A DNA stretch of 64,000 nucleotides, from assembly GCA_963678675.1 (NCBI GenBank), contig OY783192.1, positions 37,851,250 to 37,915,249 on the forward strand, in the 5' to 3' direction. The stretch comes from Xiphydria camelus (lineage: Eukaryota; Arthropoda; Insecta; Hymenoptera; Xiphydriidae). Of this stretch, positions 48,823 through 61,680 are shown in pieces; position 1 is the first letter of the stretch, and each line of letters opens with the position of its first letter. The notes beneath the pieces are model-generated. The model searched no databases. It saw only the letters and a program-made list of their open reading frames with translations, and was not told the origin of the DNA. The position numbers and the translations under genes are program-made.

Positions 48823-51784
48823 GGTCGTAATCGAGTATCGCGAATCGTGTCCCTATATAGGGTTTCCCAAAATTTTGATTTTAAAATTCCCTTACTTTTC
48901 CAAGTCTTTCAGAGCAACAATAGCATTTTTCCGTACTATTAAATTGGCTCGTAAAAATATCTCAGAAGAGCGAAAGAAGTATTTATCAATGGCCTGTGGA
49001 ATATAATACGATATAAAGAAGCAAAAGCTCAAGGAAGGCGCGAGCATAACAAAAGCTTCACAAAATCTAACAAACTATGTTATTGCTCGTATTGCAAAAA
49101 TATCAAAAGCTGTACGGATATTTACGCTACGCGCAAAACATTGGTTGAATATTCTTTAGAAATAATGCATTGAAAATTAATATCAAATCGACACAGCTCG
49201 ACAAATGGCGACGTTCTTTCTACGAGAGATTTCATTGAAATTTCCTGGTTTTTCCAAGTTTCCCACCCTGAAAAAAAGTTCCTTACTTTTCCCGGTTTCC
49301 CAGGATTTCCAGGTCTGTGGCAACCTTGGTACAGCGATGAACGCGCGGTAACGCTTCTATAGAAAAATCGATGGGAATGCATTTTCTTTCATTCTTCGAA
49401 CGTTCTCCACACCGCGCGACATCAGACGCGAGCTCGGTCGGATTCGACGCGTCACGGAATGACGCGACCATCGATGACGCACGTGGCGAGTCTACGCATA
49501 GGTGTACGTAGGCGAGCGAGTGTTCATATAGATTGGATGGCCGAGCCCACCGTCGCGGTGTTTCCCCGTTTCAACGTCCGATGTGTGTGGGTGAGACATT
49601 AATTTTAAACTCACAGGCACGCGTCTTTCTCGCGCTTCTCTCACTTCGACTTTCGATAATTAATCTCTACCTGTACGAGACCATATATCATCTACGATTA
49701 AATTTTCTATTAGACGGGGAATCACTTTTGGGGGATGAGTAAGCGTGCCGGCGGCGAAGTTCGTAGGTCAAATTTGTACGAGTGCCTTGGATCACTCGAA
49801 AAAATTCAGTTATCGTGCATCCCACCCAGTGTGCCGCTTCCATACGAAAGATAAGGCGAATCTCACTCGCCGATCGCGATGGATCACGATGCAATTTCTC
49901 CATCGATCGGATCGACGAGCAAAAGAGACCGTTGCGTCTTTCGAAGGGAAATTCCATTGTAACGGACTACCCACGCGTAGGTATAAAGTAGTAGTTGCAA
50001 CATCGAGTAGCGGTCTTTACGTCAACACTGCGCCCGATTGCAAATTGTGGGCAAAACCGCGCCACTGATCGTCGCGCGTCTATATGTTACATATTATGTA
50101 TACGCGAGGCTTGAGCGGCCGGTAGCGATGCATATAATACAAAAGGATCCACTTATTACGATCTCGGGTAACTAATTCGATTTATAAAGTCTTTATACCG
50201 AATTCTCTACTCAAATGGAACTAAATTTTTGTTTGTTCCACAGTTCCATATTTTCACATTTAAAAAAATGCCACAATACTTCAATAATATTCTATATAAA
50301 AAAAGAATTCCATGATTTTTCCATGACCTCCGTGATTTCCATGAACGCTAGAAATTCTGATATTTCTGTTTTTATTTGGCTGTCAGAGTTTCCCACATAA
50401 GACGCTTTCCCGTCTAAGACGATTTTTTGTGTGTCTCTTTGAAAATCATATCAAGCAGATTTTACTGCAATTGTTCGCTCGAAGAGAGGAATCTTATCAG
50501 TTTCGAGACACCGATTTTTCTTACGCCCGCGTACGGTGCGTCGTAAAATATTCAAGTATAAAATTCGTCGATCGTTCGAGGTTTTCCCGAGCAGTGGAGA
50601 TTAGGGATCGAGAGTACCTCCCTTTCGCATGAATGTGTGAAAATTAGTATATATAATGAAAACGTGCAACTCACCCTTTCCGCGTCCTCCACCGCACCGG
50701 GACAAAGGTTGTTCACCCCTTCCGCCTTTGGATAGTCGAGAAGATCACAGCGTCAATTCCAAGGCGAAGAATGTATCGCGGCGCCTATTCGGTGAAGAGC
50801 AATTCCATGCACTCCGACGTCCCGTCGATTTTCACACTTTTCTCACTTCCAACACTAAACTAAACACTCGTCCGCTGGTATCCAAAACGTAGGGCAAAAC
50901 ACGATCGGGCGTAACGTTCGCGAATCTTTCGTCAGACACAATCTACAACATTGCGCGCGACAACGGGCCGCGAATAAAAAATACGTAAAGCGAGTCACTT
51001 CACGCCCTTCTTTTCGATGAATCCGTGCTCTACATCTACATCTACATCTACATCTTCCCGCTGCCATCGGCCGGACGACGCGATCCGTAAAAAGTTCACC
51101 GAAACGACTTCGCGATCGCGAATCAAACCGGAAATGTTTGGAAAGAGATTTCGAGCGCCAAATTCCCACGAGCGTGAACATAGCTGCGCATAGATACCTA
51201 CGTACGGCGTCGCGTTCTGCATTTGTTGGAGGTTACCGCGACAAAATTTTTCAGGCCTTTTGTTTACTTCGCAATCACTTGATATTTATACCCGACCGAA
51301 CAAGAAACGTCCCCCGCACATTAATTGACAGCAAATTTATAACCTAGGCGAGAATACCGGCGCTGCTTTGGGTCCATTCGTTTATCGATTTGTTTCGACT
51401 CGACGCTCCGCGATCACTCCGATTGCGCTTTTCAAAGTTTCCCCGATATCGCTTTTTGTTTGCCGTATTCGTCGGCTAGACGCGGAATGCACTGTAATAA
51501 TTAAAATTATAAATACAAAAACCAAACGAAACGCGAGATGAACGATACCGACACGAACTTTCGCGTCCGCAGGGGTACCACTTTTCGATAACCTCGTGCT
51601 TCTCGACGCTCATTGGTGATCATTCGCCGGGTGTGCGCACATGCGAATGAAAATTGTAACGAAAAAAATACAAAAACAAATAGAGGAACATAGTAAACGT
51701 AAAGAGGTCTATCTTATTTGGCGATAAGTAGACCTTGATCAAACGCGTTGGTACATCGTAACCCGAGCAACTCTAAATTTTAAC
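48823..51784. other. Intergenic with degenerate repeats
   Basis: No gene supported. A degenerate repeat-like stretch at about 48860-49330 contains TTTCCCGGTTTCCCAGGATT and related Pu/Py strings. A short (CATCTA)n tandem lies at about 51030-51051. Otherwise unremarkable. Confidence 0.4.
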
Positions 51785-52660
51785 TACCGTATGTCCGCGA
51801 TCAATGGAGTTGTTTGGTGGTCGAGGAAGTAAACTTTGGCGCCACCGAGCTAGACACCCTTATTTACCGCCTCGTTTTAAATATATCAATATGGAAGGAG
51901 TCAATGCCTACTTCATAAAGTATAAAGGTAGTAGGCATTGCAGGAGTCAAGAATGAAAATATAACCTTAATTTATGAATCTGCATGTACCGTATGTCCGC
52001 GATCATTTGAACCATAGGAAAATTGCGAGTTTTGCATGAGCACCCCTTTGGGTCTCCTTGTCCAATAGAATCACCGGAGAAGCGTGAATGCGCATGCGTA
52101 GTCATCCGCGAGTGTGGCGTCGTCAGCAAGTTCAGATCGATTATTTCGATAACCGATCTGAACTTGCTGACGACGCCACACTCGCGGATGACTACGCATG
52201 CGCATTCACGCTTCTCCGGTGATTCTATTGGACAAGGAGACCCAAAGGGGTGCTCATGCAAAACTCGCAATTTTCCTATGGTTCAAATGATCGCGGACAT
52301 ACGGTAGTGAAGTGAATAGAACTAAAAAATTTAATATAAAATGGTGGCTGTGGAGCCTCCGCAGCCGCCTCCAACCAGTGACAGCGGCCGACCCACAACG
52401 AGCGACGGTGTCATCACCACCAGACGACGGAAACAGGTCCTCCGCGCGAAGAGGACCTGCCGCCTCAGTTGGAGATCCGCCCAATTCCTTCAACTGTTTC
52501 ACTTTCATAATTTTTTACCAGTCACATCAGATACAGTCAAATTTGCAACAGTGCAGCATTAATAATAAGTTATAACCGTTTTAATTTGCCCGCGGGTGTC
52601 TGGCTCGGTGGCGCCATCTGCTTCAGTTTTGCCCAAGCAACCCCATTAGCCCATAGCAAA
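51785..52660. repeat. Outer inverted-repeat element around the 320 bp palindrome
   Basis: The left arm at about 51785-51862 (GGCGCCACCGAGCTAGACAC) is complementary to the right arm at about 52590-52660 (GTGTCTGGCTCGGTGGCGCC), with further similarity on both sides. The left edge also starts with the same ACCGTATGTCCGCGATCA that bounds the inner palindrome, so the two are related. Confidence 0.7.
51987..52306. mobile_element. Near-perfect 320 bp palindrome
   Basis: The arms of about 155 bp run from TACCGTATGTCCGCGATCAT inward to CAGCAAGTTCAGATCG and then back. The loop is only about 12 bp around 52146. Arm identity is close to 100 percent: both strands encode the same spurious peptide frame. 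This is a foldback element or very recent inverted duplication. A partial relative (AAATTGCGAGTTTTGCATGA) follows at about 52659-52682. Confidence 0.9.
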
Positions 52661-53361
52661 ATTGCGAGTTTTGCATGAGCACCTCTGTACCGACAGGATT
52701 TCATTGATGAATGAAGGGGCACTGTGATCACTATACTAGGTACTTCCGCTCTCTTGCATTCGGTTGCGGTTTATATCTCTTACAACAACTAGATAGTGGG
52801 GATAGCGTGGGCAATGCGGTACGCTCTAATTGGCTGAATGAGGATGACGGTGAGCTATGCGGTGTGCCCGGATTGGCTAGAAAAGTTGTGTGAACGCGAG
52901 GGGTGACGCTCCCCTGAGTTACGCACCTAACGGGACCAAGCGGTGGTTGCTCGTACCGTACGGAGGGATCGGAGTTCGTCGCTATTTCTCGCGGCGATTA
53001 GCAGAGTGATTTCGGTGACGCGTGACGCACTAGGAATCGTCCGGCAATTATAGCCTTCCGCGAAAGGTACGGGACTGCGAGCGCATTCCAGCTCCCTGCT
53101 TGGCCTTATCATATCCCATCTCATCCCTCGAGTGACCTTCGTACTACAATAGTATACGCAGTAAGAAAGAGATATGCTAATATAGCAAGAATTTCTAATA
53201 CACGAGTTTTGAATTTGAGAGTCCTTTGAACAGCCCGCGTTTTTTAGCGGAAAATACGATGGTCGTCGCTTCATGTAGACTTGTCCAAAGAACTGTCGTT
53301 CTACGAAAACGTGACGTAACGTCACAGTGTCAGCAAGGTCAGCAAGTTCAGAGCCCCCTTT
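52661..53361. other. Intergenic
   Basis: Apart from the short relative of the palindrome at its left edge, nothing recognised. Confidence 0.4.
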
Positions 53362-53709
53362 GGGGTCGTCCATTAATCACGTGGTTTTTTAGCATTTTTT
53401 TAACCATCTCCATCCTCCTGGTGATACGTGGTGAGGTTTAAGACTAACCCCCCCCCCCCCCCTAAATCACGTGTATTTTCTTATTGTTAGTACAAAAAGT
53501 ATTTTAAAAATTTTAGAATATTATCTTTATTTACAGGTATGTAAGGTATAATCTAATTTAATTCTGGAAAATTAAGGACCGTGATAAAAATGTCTAGACA
53601 TTAAGGTTGTTTAGAAATCGCGCGTTCAACGAAAAAATAAATATGTACACGCGTGATATCTCCCTCCCCCCACCCCCCTTCGGACTTCACGTGATTAATT
53701 GACGACCCC
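53362..53709. repeat. MITE with GGGGTCGTC ends
   Basis: The ends are GGGGTCGTCCATTAATCACG and CGTGATTAATTGACGACCCC. The interior includes a 17-C run (about 53447-53462) and no protein. It lies 320 bp upstream of the scully start. Confidence 0.85.
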
Positions 53710-53746
53710 TTTCTCGAGTCACTCGCAAGAGAAACGTATACGTTTT

Positions 53747-53815
53747 TTAGCGAGTAGACCAATCAGGACCCCCACCACAACGGAACACTTGATCCTGATT
53801 GGTCTATTCGCTAAG
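53747..53815. repeat. Hairpin upstream of scully
   Basis: The arms TTAGCGAGTAGACCAATCAG and CTGATTGGTCTATTCGCTAA pair over 23 bp around a 22 bp loop, and each contains a CCAAT/ATTGG box. It could be a mini-element or promoter-proximal structure. Confidence 0.7.
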
Positions 53816-54032
53816 ATGCGTGCACGCAAAGATACGAGCGAGATCAAGAAAGGGGCCCCCCAGCGACCTTTGCTCAGCAGAATCTTTGCCCTTGCTGGAT
53901 TTCTTATAATATCATGTTTGTGTAGATCTCGTTAAGCAGTGTTCATCGTTCTTCGTGGTCGGTTTTCGAACTCTTTTGCGGTGGTTTTTCTTCCCTCTTA
54001 AACTATTAAAAATAAACTTGGACGATATAACT

Positions 54033-55381
54033 ATGCTAAAGGTAAGTAACTTTTGATAATTCGTCGAAAAGAGTTGTAAAGTAGCTAATTAATACTGAAG
54101 AGGATTCAGCGTATTTTAACTTGCTTGGCACTGTGCACTCCATATTTGATATTCCCCTATAACGCCTGTAAGCCCGCAAAGAGAGGGGCCATCTTGAAGT
54201 CGTCTACGATTCTAAAGTGTAGAAGGGTGTTTGACATTGGGTAGGAATAATGAAACTCTTGTGATCATTGTTGGGAATCGCTCTATTGATTGTCGATATC
54301 TCAATGCTTTACTCCAGTTATGGAAATTGGGACAAATTGTCACCAAGCTTGTTATAAAATGTTGGATTTCAAACTGCTTACTTTTTTCTCCTGTTATTTC
54401 GGCACTGAAAGTTAAAAGAGAATTACTTAACCCTGAATAGATCCCAGGTTGTAAAATTGATGTATGTACTACCAAACCGTTTGGTCGGAACCAACTCTTC
54501 GTTACGAGTATCTCATTTTATATTTATATCGCATGATATTTTTTAGAGTGTAGTCGCTTTGGTCACCGGAGGAGCTTCCGGATTAGGACGTGGTACCGTG
54601 GAACGTTTTGTACGATGCGGAGCTAAAGTCGTAGTGGCGGATTTACCCAAATCACAGGGACAGTCGCTCGCGGAACAATTAGGGTCGTCTGCAGTGTTTG
54701 TGCCGGTGGACGTAAGTGTACATTATCGTAATACGTACATATAATTAGTGTCAGCCTCTTTTTCATTCCATTCGATTCTCTCTTTAGGTGACCTCTGAAA
54801 AGGATGTTCAAAACGCACTTGCCATTACACAAGAAAAGTTTAGTACACTAAACGTCGTGGTGAATTGCGCCGGTATCGCGATTGCCTCCAAGACTTACGA
54901 TGCCCAAAAAAAGAAAACTCACACTCTCGAGGATTTTGCCAAAGTACTGACGGTGAACACCCTGGGAACCTTCAATGTTATCAGATTGGCCGTTGGCGTG
55001 ATGAACAAGAACGAACCAAACGAGGACGGTCAACGGGGGGTGATCGTCAATACCGCGAGTGTAGCAGCTTTTGAAGGGCAAGTGGGTCAAGCTGCGTATG
55101 CCGCCAGTAAAGGTGCGATCGTCAGTATGACGCTGCCACTCGCGCGCGATCTCGCGCGCACCGGTATACGCGTCGTAACGATTGCGCCCGGACTGTTCGA
55201 TACGCCGTTGCTCCAATCGTTACCGGAGAAAGTTCGCACCGTTTTGGCAGAATCTATACCGTTTCCACAGAGATTGGGTAATCCTGACGAGTACGGGCAA
55301 CTCGTTCAAACGATCGTAGAGAATCCTCTGTTGAACGGAGAAACCATAAGATTGGACGGTGCTCTTCGAATGTCAGCGTAA
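54033..55381 (+). CDS. scu: 3-hydroxyacyl-CoA dehydrogenase type 2 (scully / HSD17B10)
   Basis: Mitochondrial short-chain dehydrogenase that oxidises short branched 3-hydroxyacyl-CoA and steroids. In animals it is also the MRPP2 subunit of mitochondrial RNase P and of the tRNA methyltransferase (family knowledge). Exons 54033-54041 (only ATG plus two codons), 54547-54711 and 54788-55381 join in phase to 255 residues, the usual family length. The NAD-binding TGGASGLG lies at the N-terminus, followed by VNCAG. The catalytic Ser/Tyr/Lys set is in [11 protein letters not shown] and YAASK. The C-terminus reads [15 protein letters not shown]. An AATAAA lies near 55579. Confidence 0.97.
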
Positions 55382-56186
55382 GCGCGCGCGATAACAAATC
55401 TCGTACGCGTGATAGGTAATTGCGGAGGACGCGTAGAATATGCAGGGATCTCATCAAGAATACATTTACACTCGTACAAATTCGAGTATATGAAAGGTTA
55501 AGACTGTCCAGGCGAGCGGGGTGTAAACGCTTAATGCATTTCGTCGTTTGTAAGAAAGTGGAAAAAAAAAGTTATTCAATAAAATGTTTTTCTCTCTTCT
55601 CGTATCATATTCATTACTAGTTCCTCTACAATGCCTCGTACATACAATATACGAGACTCGTATTGCTTTTACAGGTGTCGACAGTCGTCTTTAATACCTT
55701 ACAACTGTACATTGATATTTTGTAAATCCGTTGCAAAAATCGCAACCAAAAGGGATGAAAACATCGGTATTCGAGTATCACCGAGCAAAAATCGTGTACA
55801 TAACGATAACAACATAAAAATATTAAATCAGAGCGTCTCGTTAGTCTTTTTCTTTGAAAACCTCGGGAGAATTCCAAAAATTCAGCAGGAGCCGAAATTT
55901 GTTTTCATGGTTTTTTGGAAAAGCCAACTTCTTCGTAAAGGCAGGATATTCTACTTGTACGTATAGACATCTACATGTTCATTATTATCGCACCCGTTGT
56001 GAGAAGTCATCCAGAGTGCGTTCACTCCAATTCACTCTTGGTTCGTCGTCGCGTCGATGTTATAAATCAACAATTATTTGTTTATCAAGCTGGCATGGTT
56101 ATATAACGTCGCAAAAGCTAAAATGACACTTCAGTCGATCGCGAACGCTCGATCCGGTGGGTTCCGCGGAGCAACTCTCTCTAGAC
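55382..56186. other. Spacer between scully and ribokinase
   Basis: Holds the scully 3' untranslated region with its polyadenylation signal, and the ribokinase promoter. No further gene seen. Confidence 0.5.
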
Positions 56187-58083
56187 ATGTCGAGAAACGT
56201 CGTTGTCGTTGGTTCTTGTATGATCGATTTTACCGTGTAAGTAGTACTAAATGTAACAAATTCATTTGTAATTTAGTCCCTTGAAAATTATCGCGGCAAA
56301 GCGCACACTTCGTTGCTGAGGAGCGAAAATGACACTCTTTATTCCGTTTTCGCAAATATAATTGTACCTAACGCGACTGATCCGCATTTCGTTAGGAATT
56401 GTAAGAATATTGATATTATGAAACTGAAATGTCAAGTACGATTTAGGTTAAGCTTTCTTCGTCGATTCTTGTAAAGCAACGCTCGTCGTCGAATAAAATT
56501 GAGATAACAATTGTATGTGGTTTTGATAATTCGTAGCTAGTAAATATCTAGAAACAGAGTATAAAAAGCAAGTTCCGTCGTATCGGTTAGCAATCTTCGT
56601 GCCTTCACGTTATTTCATAGGGAAAGAAGTCAGTTGCTCCGTTAACACGCGAGTCTCTCGACGGAAGAAAATTTAACGACTCGAACAGTCCTTCCCCCAT
56701 ACGTCACGTTCTCGTCTTTGCAGTTACTCTTCGCGATTGCCCAAACCGGGTGAAACTCTCGTCGGAAAAACCTTCGTCAGAGGGAACGGGGGAAAGGGTG
56801 CCAATCAATGCATAGCCGCGTCTAAACTCGGAGCTTCCACCGCTCTCGTCGCTTCGGTAAAAATATTGCGACGTCGTTATCCGATCTCGAAATCGAGCAT
56901 CGAGCACCGTGTATTTTCCGATAAATTCGTACTCGATTGCAGCTGGGAGCAGACATTTTTGGAAAAGAATACATCGAAATACTTAAATCCATTAATATAG
57001 ACGTTTCGAATGTACGGCTGCAAGAAGGAATTCACAGCGGAATCGCTCAGATCGTGGTTGCCGACGGTGGTCAGTTACGCGACGATCCTTTAGATACGAA
57101 GTAGCCTTTGACGTCTATTTGAAAAGCCTGACAAATCGTCGTTCGACTCTTCGCAGGGGAAAATAGCATAGTGGTAGTGGAAGGAGCAAATGCGCTGCTA
57201 CTTCCCGAGCACGTCGACGAAGTTGCAGATCTCATTCGAAACGCCTCGGTGTTAGTTTGTCAATTCGAGATTCCCATGAAAACGACGCTGCGCGCGCTGA
57301 AACTCCGGAAGGGCTATGGTGCGCGATTTTTCGTTAACGTAAAATTTCGATCGACCGCGCATCGGAGCTATGTGAAGTCGCGTCATGATTTAATAATTTT
57401 AGGAATCTCCATTTTAAACGGAGCGCCCGCTATAACCGATCCTGATCCGGAACTGTTTCGAGTTTGCGATATCTTCTGCATCAACGAGACCGAGGTATTA
57501 CCTACCGATCCGAGTAACGAATTGTATAGGATATTAAATCGCGACAATATATATCAAGCACAAAGAGTGGGAAAAACGCGTTGGCTTTCGAGACCGAGCG
57601 TCGAATCGTTACGAAATCGTTCCAGGCAGAAGAGATAACGGGAATTCGGCCGATAACGATAGATAACGCGCGGGATGCGATCGACTTGCTGCTGGATAAA
57701 GGGTGTAAGGAAATTATACTGACTCTCGGAGCTGAGGGTGCAATTTATGCAAATTCATCGAAAAAGGAAGTAGCTCACGTTCCGACTGAAAAGGTTCAAC
57801 CTGTAGATACTACGGTAAGTAGATCACGTAAGCGAAATAGCGATATTTTAGTAAACAGTGCTCTGAGCAGCGTATGAACCGTGTTCGCGAAACGATTCTC
57901 ATGCAGGGCGCCGGGGACGCGTTCGTGGGATCCCTCGCTTATTTTAAAGCGTATCACCCGGAACTACCGATGATCGAGATCGTCAGAAGAGCCTGCCACG
58001 TCGCTACGCTATCCGTAATGAAATTAGGAACGAATGCCAGCTTTCCCACCAAGCGAGATCTCTCGGAAGAGTGGTTTTTGTAA
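56187..58083 (+). CDS. RBKS: Ribokinase, seven exons
   Basis: PfkB-family kinase that phosphorylates D-ribose at O5 using ATP, feeding the pentose phosphate pool (family knowledge). Exons: 56187-56236, 56724-56856, 56943-57069, 57157-57318, 57403-57494, 57626-57814, 57907-58083. All phases match and give 309 residues; human RBKS is 322. Seen are the N-terminal VVVVGSCMIDF, the PfkB signature GGKGANQCIAASKLGA, the NET motif INETEAE, and the catalytic DTTGAGDAFVGS near the end. Five of the six introns are 84-131 bp; the first is 487 bp. A polyadenylation-type AATAAA lies near 58127. Confidence 0.95.
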
Positions 58084-58497
58084 CCCAAATTTTTAGGTTA
58101 AATTCACTATACATATGTACATCGAAATAAAACGTGTAAGCAGTGAAACATATATACGTGTTTGCTTTTTCTAACCCCAAACGAAAGTAATACTTATATT
58201 CTTTTTTCGCGAGAGAGATTCGTATTTTTGAAACGCGACCGGCGATGACCCGTGTTTTATCACGCACACCGATACTACCGATAAAATTGTGTATGTAGGT
58301 ATATCACATGCGCCTCTACGCCACGTGGTGTCGACACGTGCGTGACAGCCGTTCTAACCACAAATTTTCGCGCTCCTAGCAGTCCGCGGTAATTTGTCGC
58401 GTCTTTAACTGTTACGTCTGGAGAACGGTGAAGAAAGTTGAAATATTTTGTTAGTCGATAAGATTTTTCGTTGCGTTACGTTGAATACGGAGCAATA

Positions 58498-61400
58498 ATG
58501 AGCAAAGAGCAATTCGACGAGTTCCTCGGTGGTTCGAAGGGATTACCGGACGAAGTGAACATCTTTAAGCTCGCCACGGCCAGAGCCAGCGAAATTGCCG
58601 CGATGACATACTCGATAGGTGAGTCGATTTTTTTTCGCGTCCTAATGGAAATTTGAAATTGTGACCAGTCCTCATTTTTCATCTACAGAAAACCCGCAGC
58701 GGACCAAGCTCATATTTCAAAAGCTTCCTGTACACATGCGTCGAAGAGTCATGTCTCACAACACCAAACGCATGCCGAGAAGGCTACGGGAGGCGCACGA
58801 AAGACAAATGGCAAAATCCGGCTTACCGCCTAAGAACGAGAGACCCTCCCGAAAGTATCGGAGACGTCCCTCCAACTTACTCGCCGAGTACGAACGCAGA
58901 CGGCGTGATAAAGCTTGGCTCGAGACGCACATTTGGCACGCGAAGCGCTTTCACATGACGGAGAAGTGGGGCTACAAAATCGCTGATCGCTCCAACGATA
59001 GGTGCTTCAAGGCGAATTATCGAGCGGTGGCGAAGCATTGCCTCGTACAAGATATCTCGTACTACTCTTGCATAGAGATAACGGGACCCGTGAATTACGC
59101 GAAACAAGTACTGAAGGAGCACTGCAACCCCAACGAATTGACTTTCGGCGCGAGGATATACACGAGCGGTTGCCGGGAGGGTACCTTGATGTTTTTCAAG
59201 AAAAACGGCTACCCCGAATCTCCGCTAGGAACGGTACACTTTCTCTGGAAACCCGACGATTCCGGCCCGAAGACTATTTGGATTTGGGTGCACCCTTCTT
59301 TTTACAGTGACGTATTGTCCGAGATTACGTCGAGCTTCGAATTCGTGCCCGTTTCCTCGACGAGCTCGCTCGACGCGGATGCGATGGAAACGGATGTCCG
59401 CCCTTCGAATAACCGTCGTCTTCCGTGCACGTACAGCAATGACGTAGATTGCAAAATGGTCTTGCTAAAGAATTCTCTGAATAGATTTCGCCTCTGCGGA
59501 CCCTTATCGTTGAGCGTATTGACGGACGCGTTGAGGCTGCCCGAGTTGGAATGCTCGTCGAACGGGGAAAAGTTACTCGTCGAGTCATCGGACGCGAGCA
59601 AGGGCTCGCGGTCGATTCGCCCGGGGGATGAGGGCGACGTGGAGATGATGCGCGAAGAAGACGAGACCGCGGGGGCCACCGAAGACGCGACGATGCGAGA
59701 AATCGACGCGAATAGTTCCGAAACGCTCGAATCCCCGCGTCGCGAACCGTGGTACATCGAGTATTACAAAACGGGAAATAACTCCGAGTGCTTCAACGTT
59801 CAAAAGGAATTTTTTCGTGTCGTCAAAACCCTGCAGTCGCCCAATCAATTGCCGCCGAATGTCGCGATAGCGTTAACCGTTTTGGACCCGCGTTTCTTCG
59901 TGCCAGAGAAGAGAAGAAAAACGGAAGCGGGCGCCGGCTCTCACCACAAAATTTCGGTACCGCCGAATCTCGTGAGCCGAGGTGCCATTTGGGACGAAGA
60001 CGTGAGAAACTCGAGCATGAACCACTTCCTGACGACGAGTGAAATCGATCGATCGAGAAGCAAGAACTTGGTCCCGGGAATGCGCAGCGACTCGACGTAC
60101 GACGAAGACGTCGTGCCGAAGATTCCCATACTCCTGATTCAAAGACCGGGGTGTTCCGACGCCAGCAAAAGTCTCGGTAAGTATTTTTCATATGTAAATA
60201 GCGATCGGAGTGGCGCAAATTTCTACGATCGACTCGATCAGTCGCTGTTGGATCGGGATAAAGCGCGGCTTTGTTAGAATCAAACGAGTGAACGAGTCTT
60301 TCCCTTTCCACGGTGTCCAGCGGTCAGAGAAAAGTCAGGAAATTTCTTTCTCACATTTTGCCAGACACCGTGCTTTCGATCGGATCCCGATATCGTTCTT
60401 TTCGATCGATCTAACCGGGCGCGCGAAAATTGTATTCAAAAGATAAAGTACGAGCGCGGCTCTAAATGACGCTGGATAACGCGCGCGATGAACATACGAT
60501 CGAATGGAATCGGTCCCGGCGAATAGCGCCCATTTTCATTAGAGTGGAATTCGAAACGCGTCACGATCCGTATTCCGATTCGCTTGCAGGATTCAGTTCG
60601 GGTATCGACATCGTCTTACCTGCTGGCTGGGCCATGGCGTTTTGGCTTCCGCTTATATTTCGCTGCACCAAACCGGGCGGGCTCAGAGAGTCGAAATCAA
60701 TTATCTTCGAAAATCTGACTCTAAATTCCCCCGACGTAAACCCACCCGACACCCCGGCGTACGCGAGGGAGGCCATCGCCGACAAATTGAAACTGACTGA
60801 ACGTTACTTCCGGTATCCGCCCAACAGACGCGTCAATTTCGTCAAATTGGCGATCTCCAGTCCGTTTTTTTGCGAGTGGCGGATACTAATGAAGGAGTGG
60901 TCCGGCGCCGACGATTTCTACGTGCTGAGAGACCGCGATTCGCTGGAAACCTTGCGTAGGGAAATATCGCGCGCGGGTGATCCGCCCCTGGGCGAGAAGA
61001 AAAATTTGAAACGAGACAGATTCATTGCTCGGCCGCCGCGAGTACCGCCGTTTTCCGCGTCCGCGTTCGAAAATGAGAATTGTCTGATCGCGGTAAAGGT
61101 GTCGATACGAAGGAAAGGATGTCCCGAAGATTTTGCCGTGATTTGCATGCCCGCCGAGGCGGATTTGAAGGAGTTCGGGGATAGGAAAAATTGGACCGGA
61201 CCGGTTCAAACGACGAAGACGGATCGTAACGAGGCGAGGAGAAAAGCTCTGCGACGCGAGCATTTGGCGTTTCTGAAGCGATCGAGGAGGCGGAGGGTCA
61301 GGTGCGGGCGAAAGATCGAAGACGTGCAAAGTGCGTTGGGGAGAAAAGAAACGGCCGGTGTGAATCTGCTGCGGATGATAAAGAACGCGAGGAAGAAGTC

Positions 61401-61680
61401 GTCCCCTGCGAACGCCGTCGCGATCGACAAGCAGGCGCGGAGGATGAAGGACCTGTATCTGCCGGAGTGCACGGAAGTCAGGAACTCGTGCGATCGCCAA
61501 GTGATGGGGTACGTCACCCAGGGTGCTTTTTCGTACAGTGATTCGAGGGGTGTCGGAATCGGTTACGTCGCGCTCAAATCGTTGCTCGAATTGATCAGAC
61601 GGGAGACCGACCTGGTTTTGGTCAGAAACACGAGGACGAGGCAATACAGGATGGCCGGTATGGAGATCCTGTCGGCGTGA
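58498..61680 (+). CDS. POP1: POP1, large subunit of RNase P/MRP
   Basis: Protein subunit of nuclear RNase P and RNase MRP, needed for tRNA 5' processing and rRNA maturation (family knowledge). Exons 58498-58618, 58689-60176 and 60590-61680 join in phase to 899 residues. The Pop1 N-terminal region shows RRRVMSHNTKRMPRRLREAH and the conserved THIWHAKRFHM. An acidic linker around residues 310-360 is followed by the POPLD-type block GWAMAFWLPLIFRCTKPGGL in exon 3. The C-terminus ends YRMAGMEILSA. The 413 bp intron 2 leaves a long open frame reading into exon 3, which is why the frame appears to start earlier. The start is the ATG at 58498, since the upstream part of that frame opens with TTG. Confidence 0.96.

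Noticed and set aside
51947..52307. Two open frames encoding the same peptide on opposite strands
   Set aside because: The identity is produced by the palindrome itself and not by coding selection.
60466..60589. Start of POP1 exon 3 frame at 60466
   Set aside because: This part lies in intron 2; the acceptor at 60588-60589 joins in phase with the donor at 60177.
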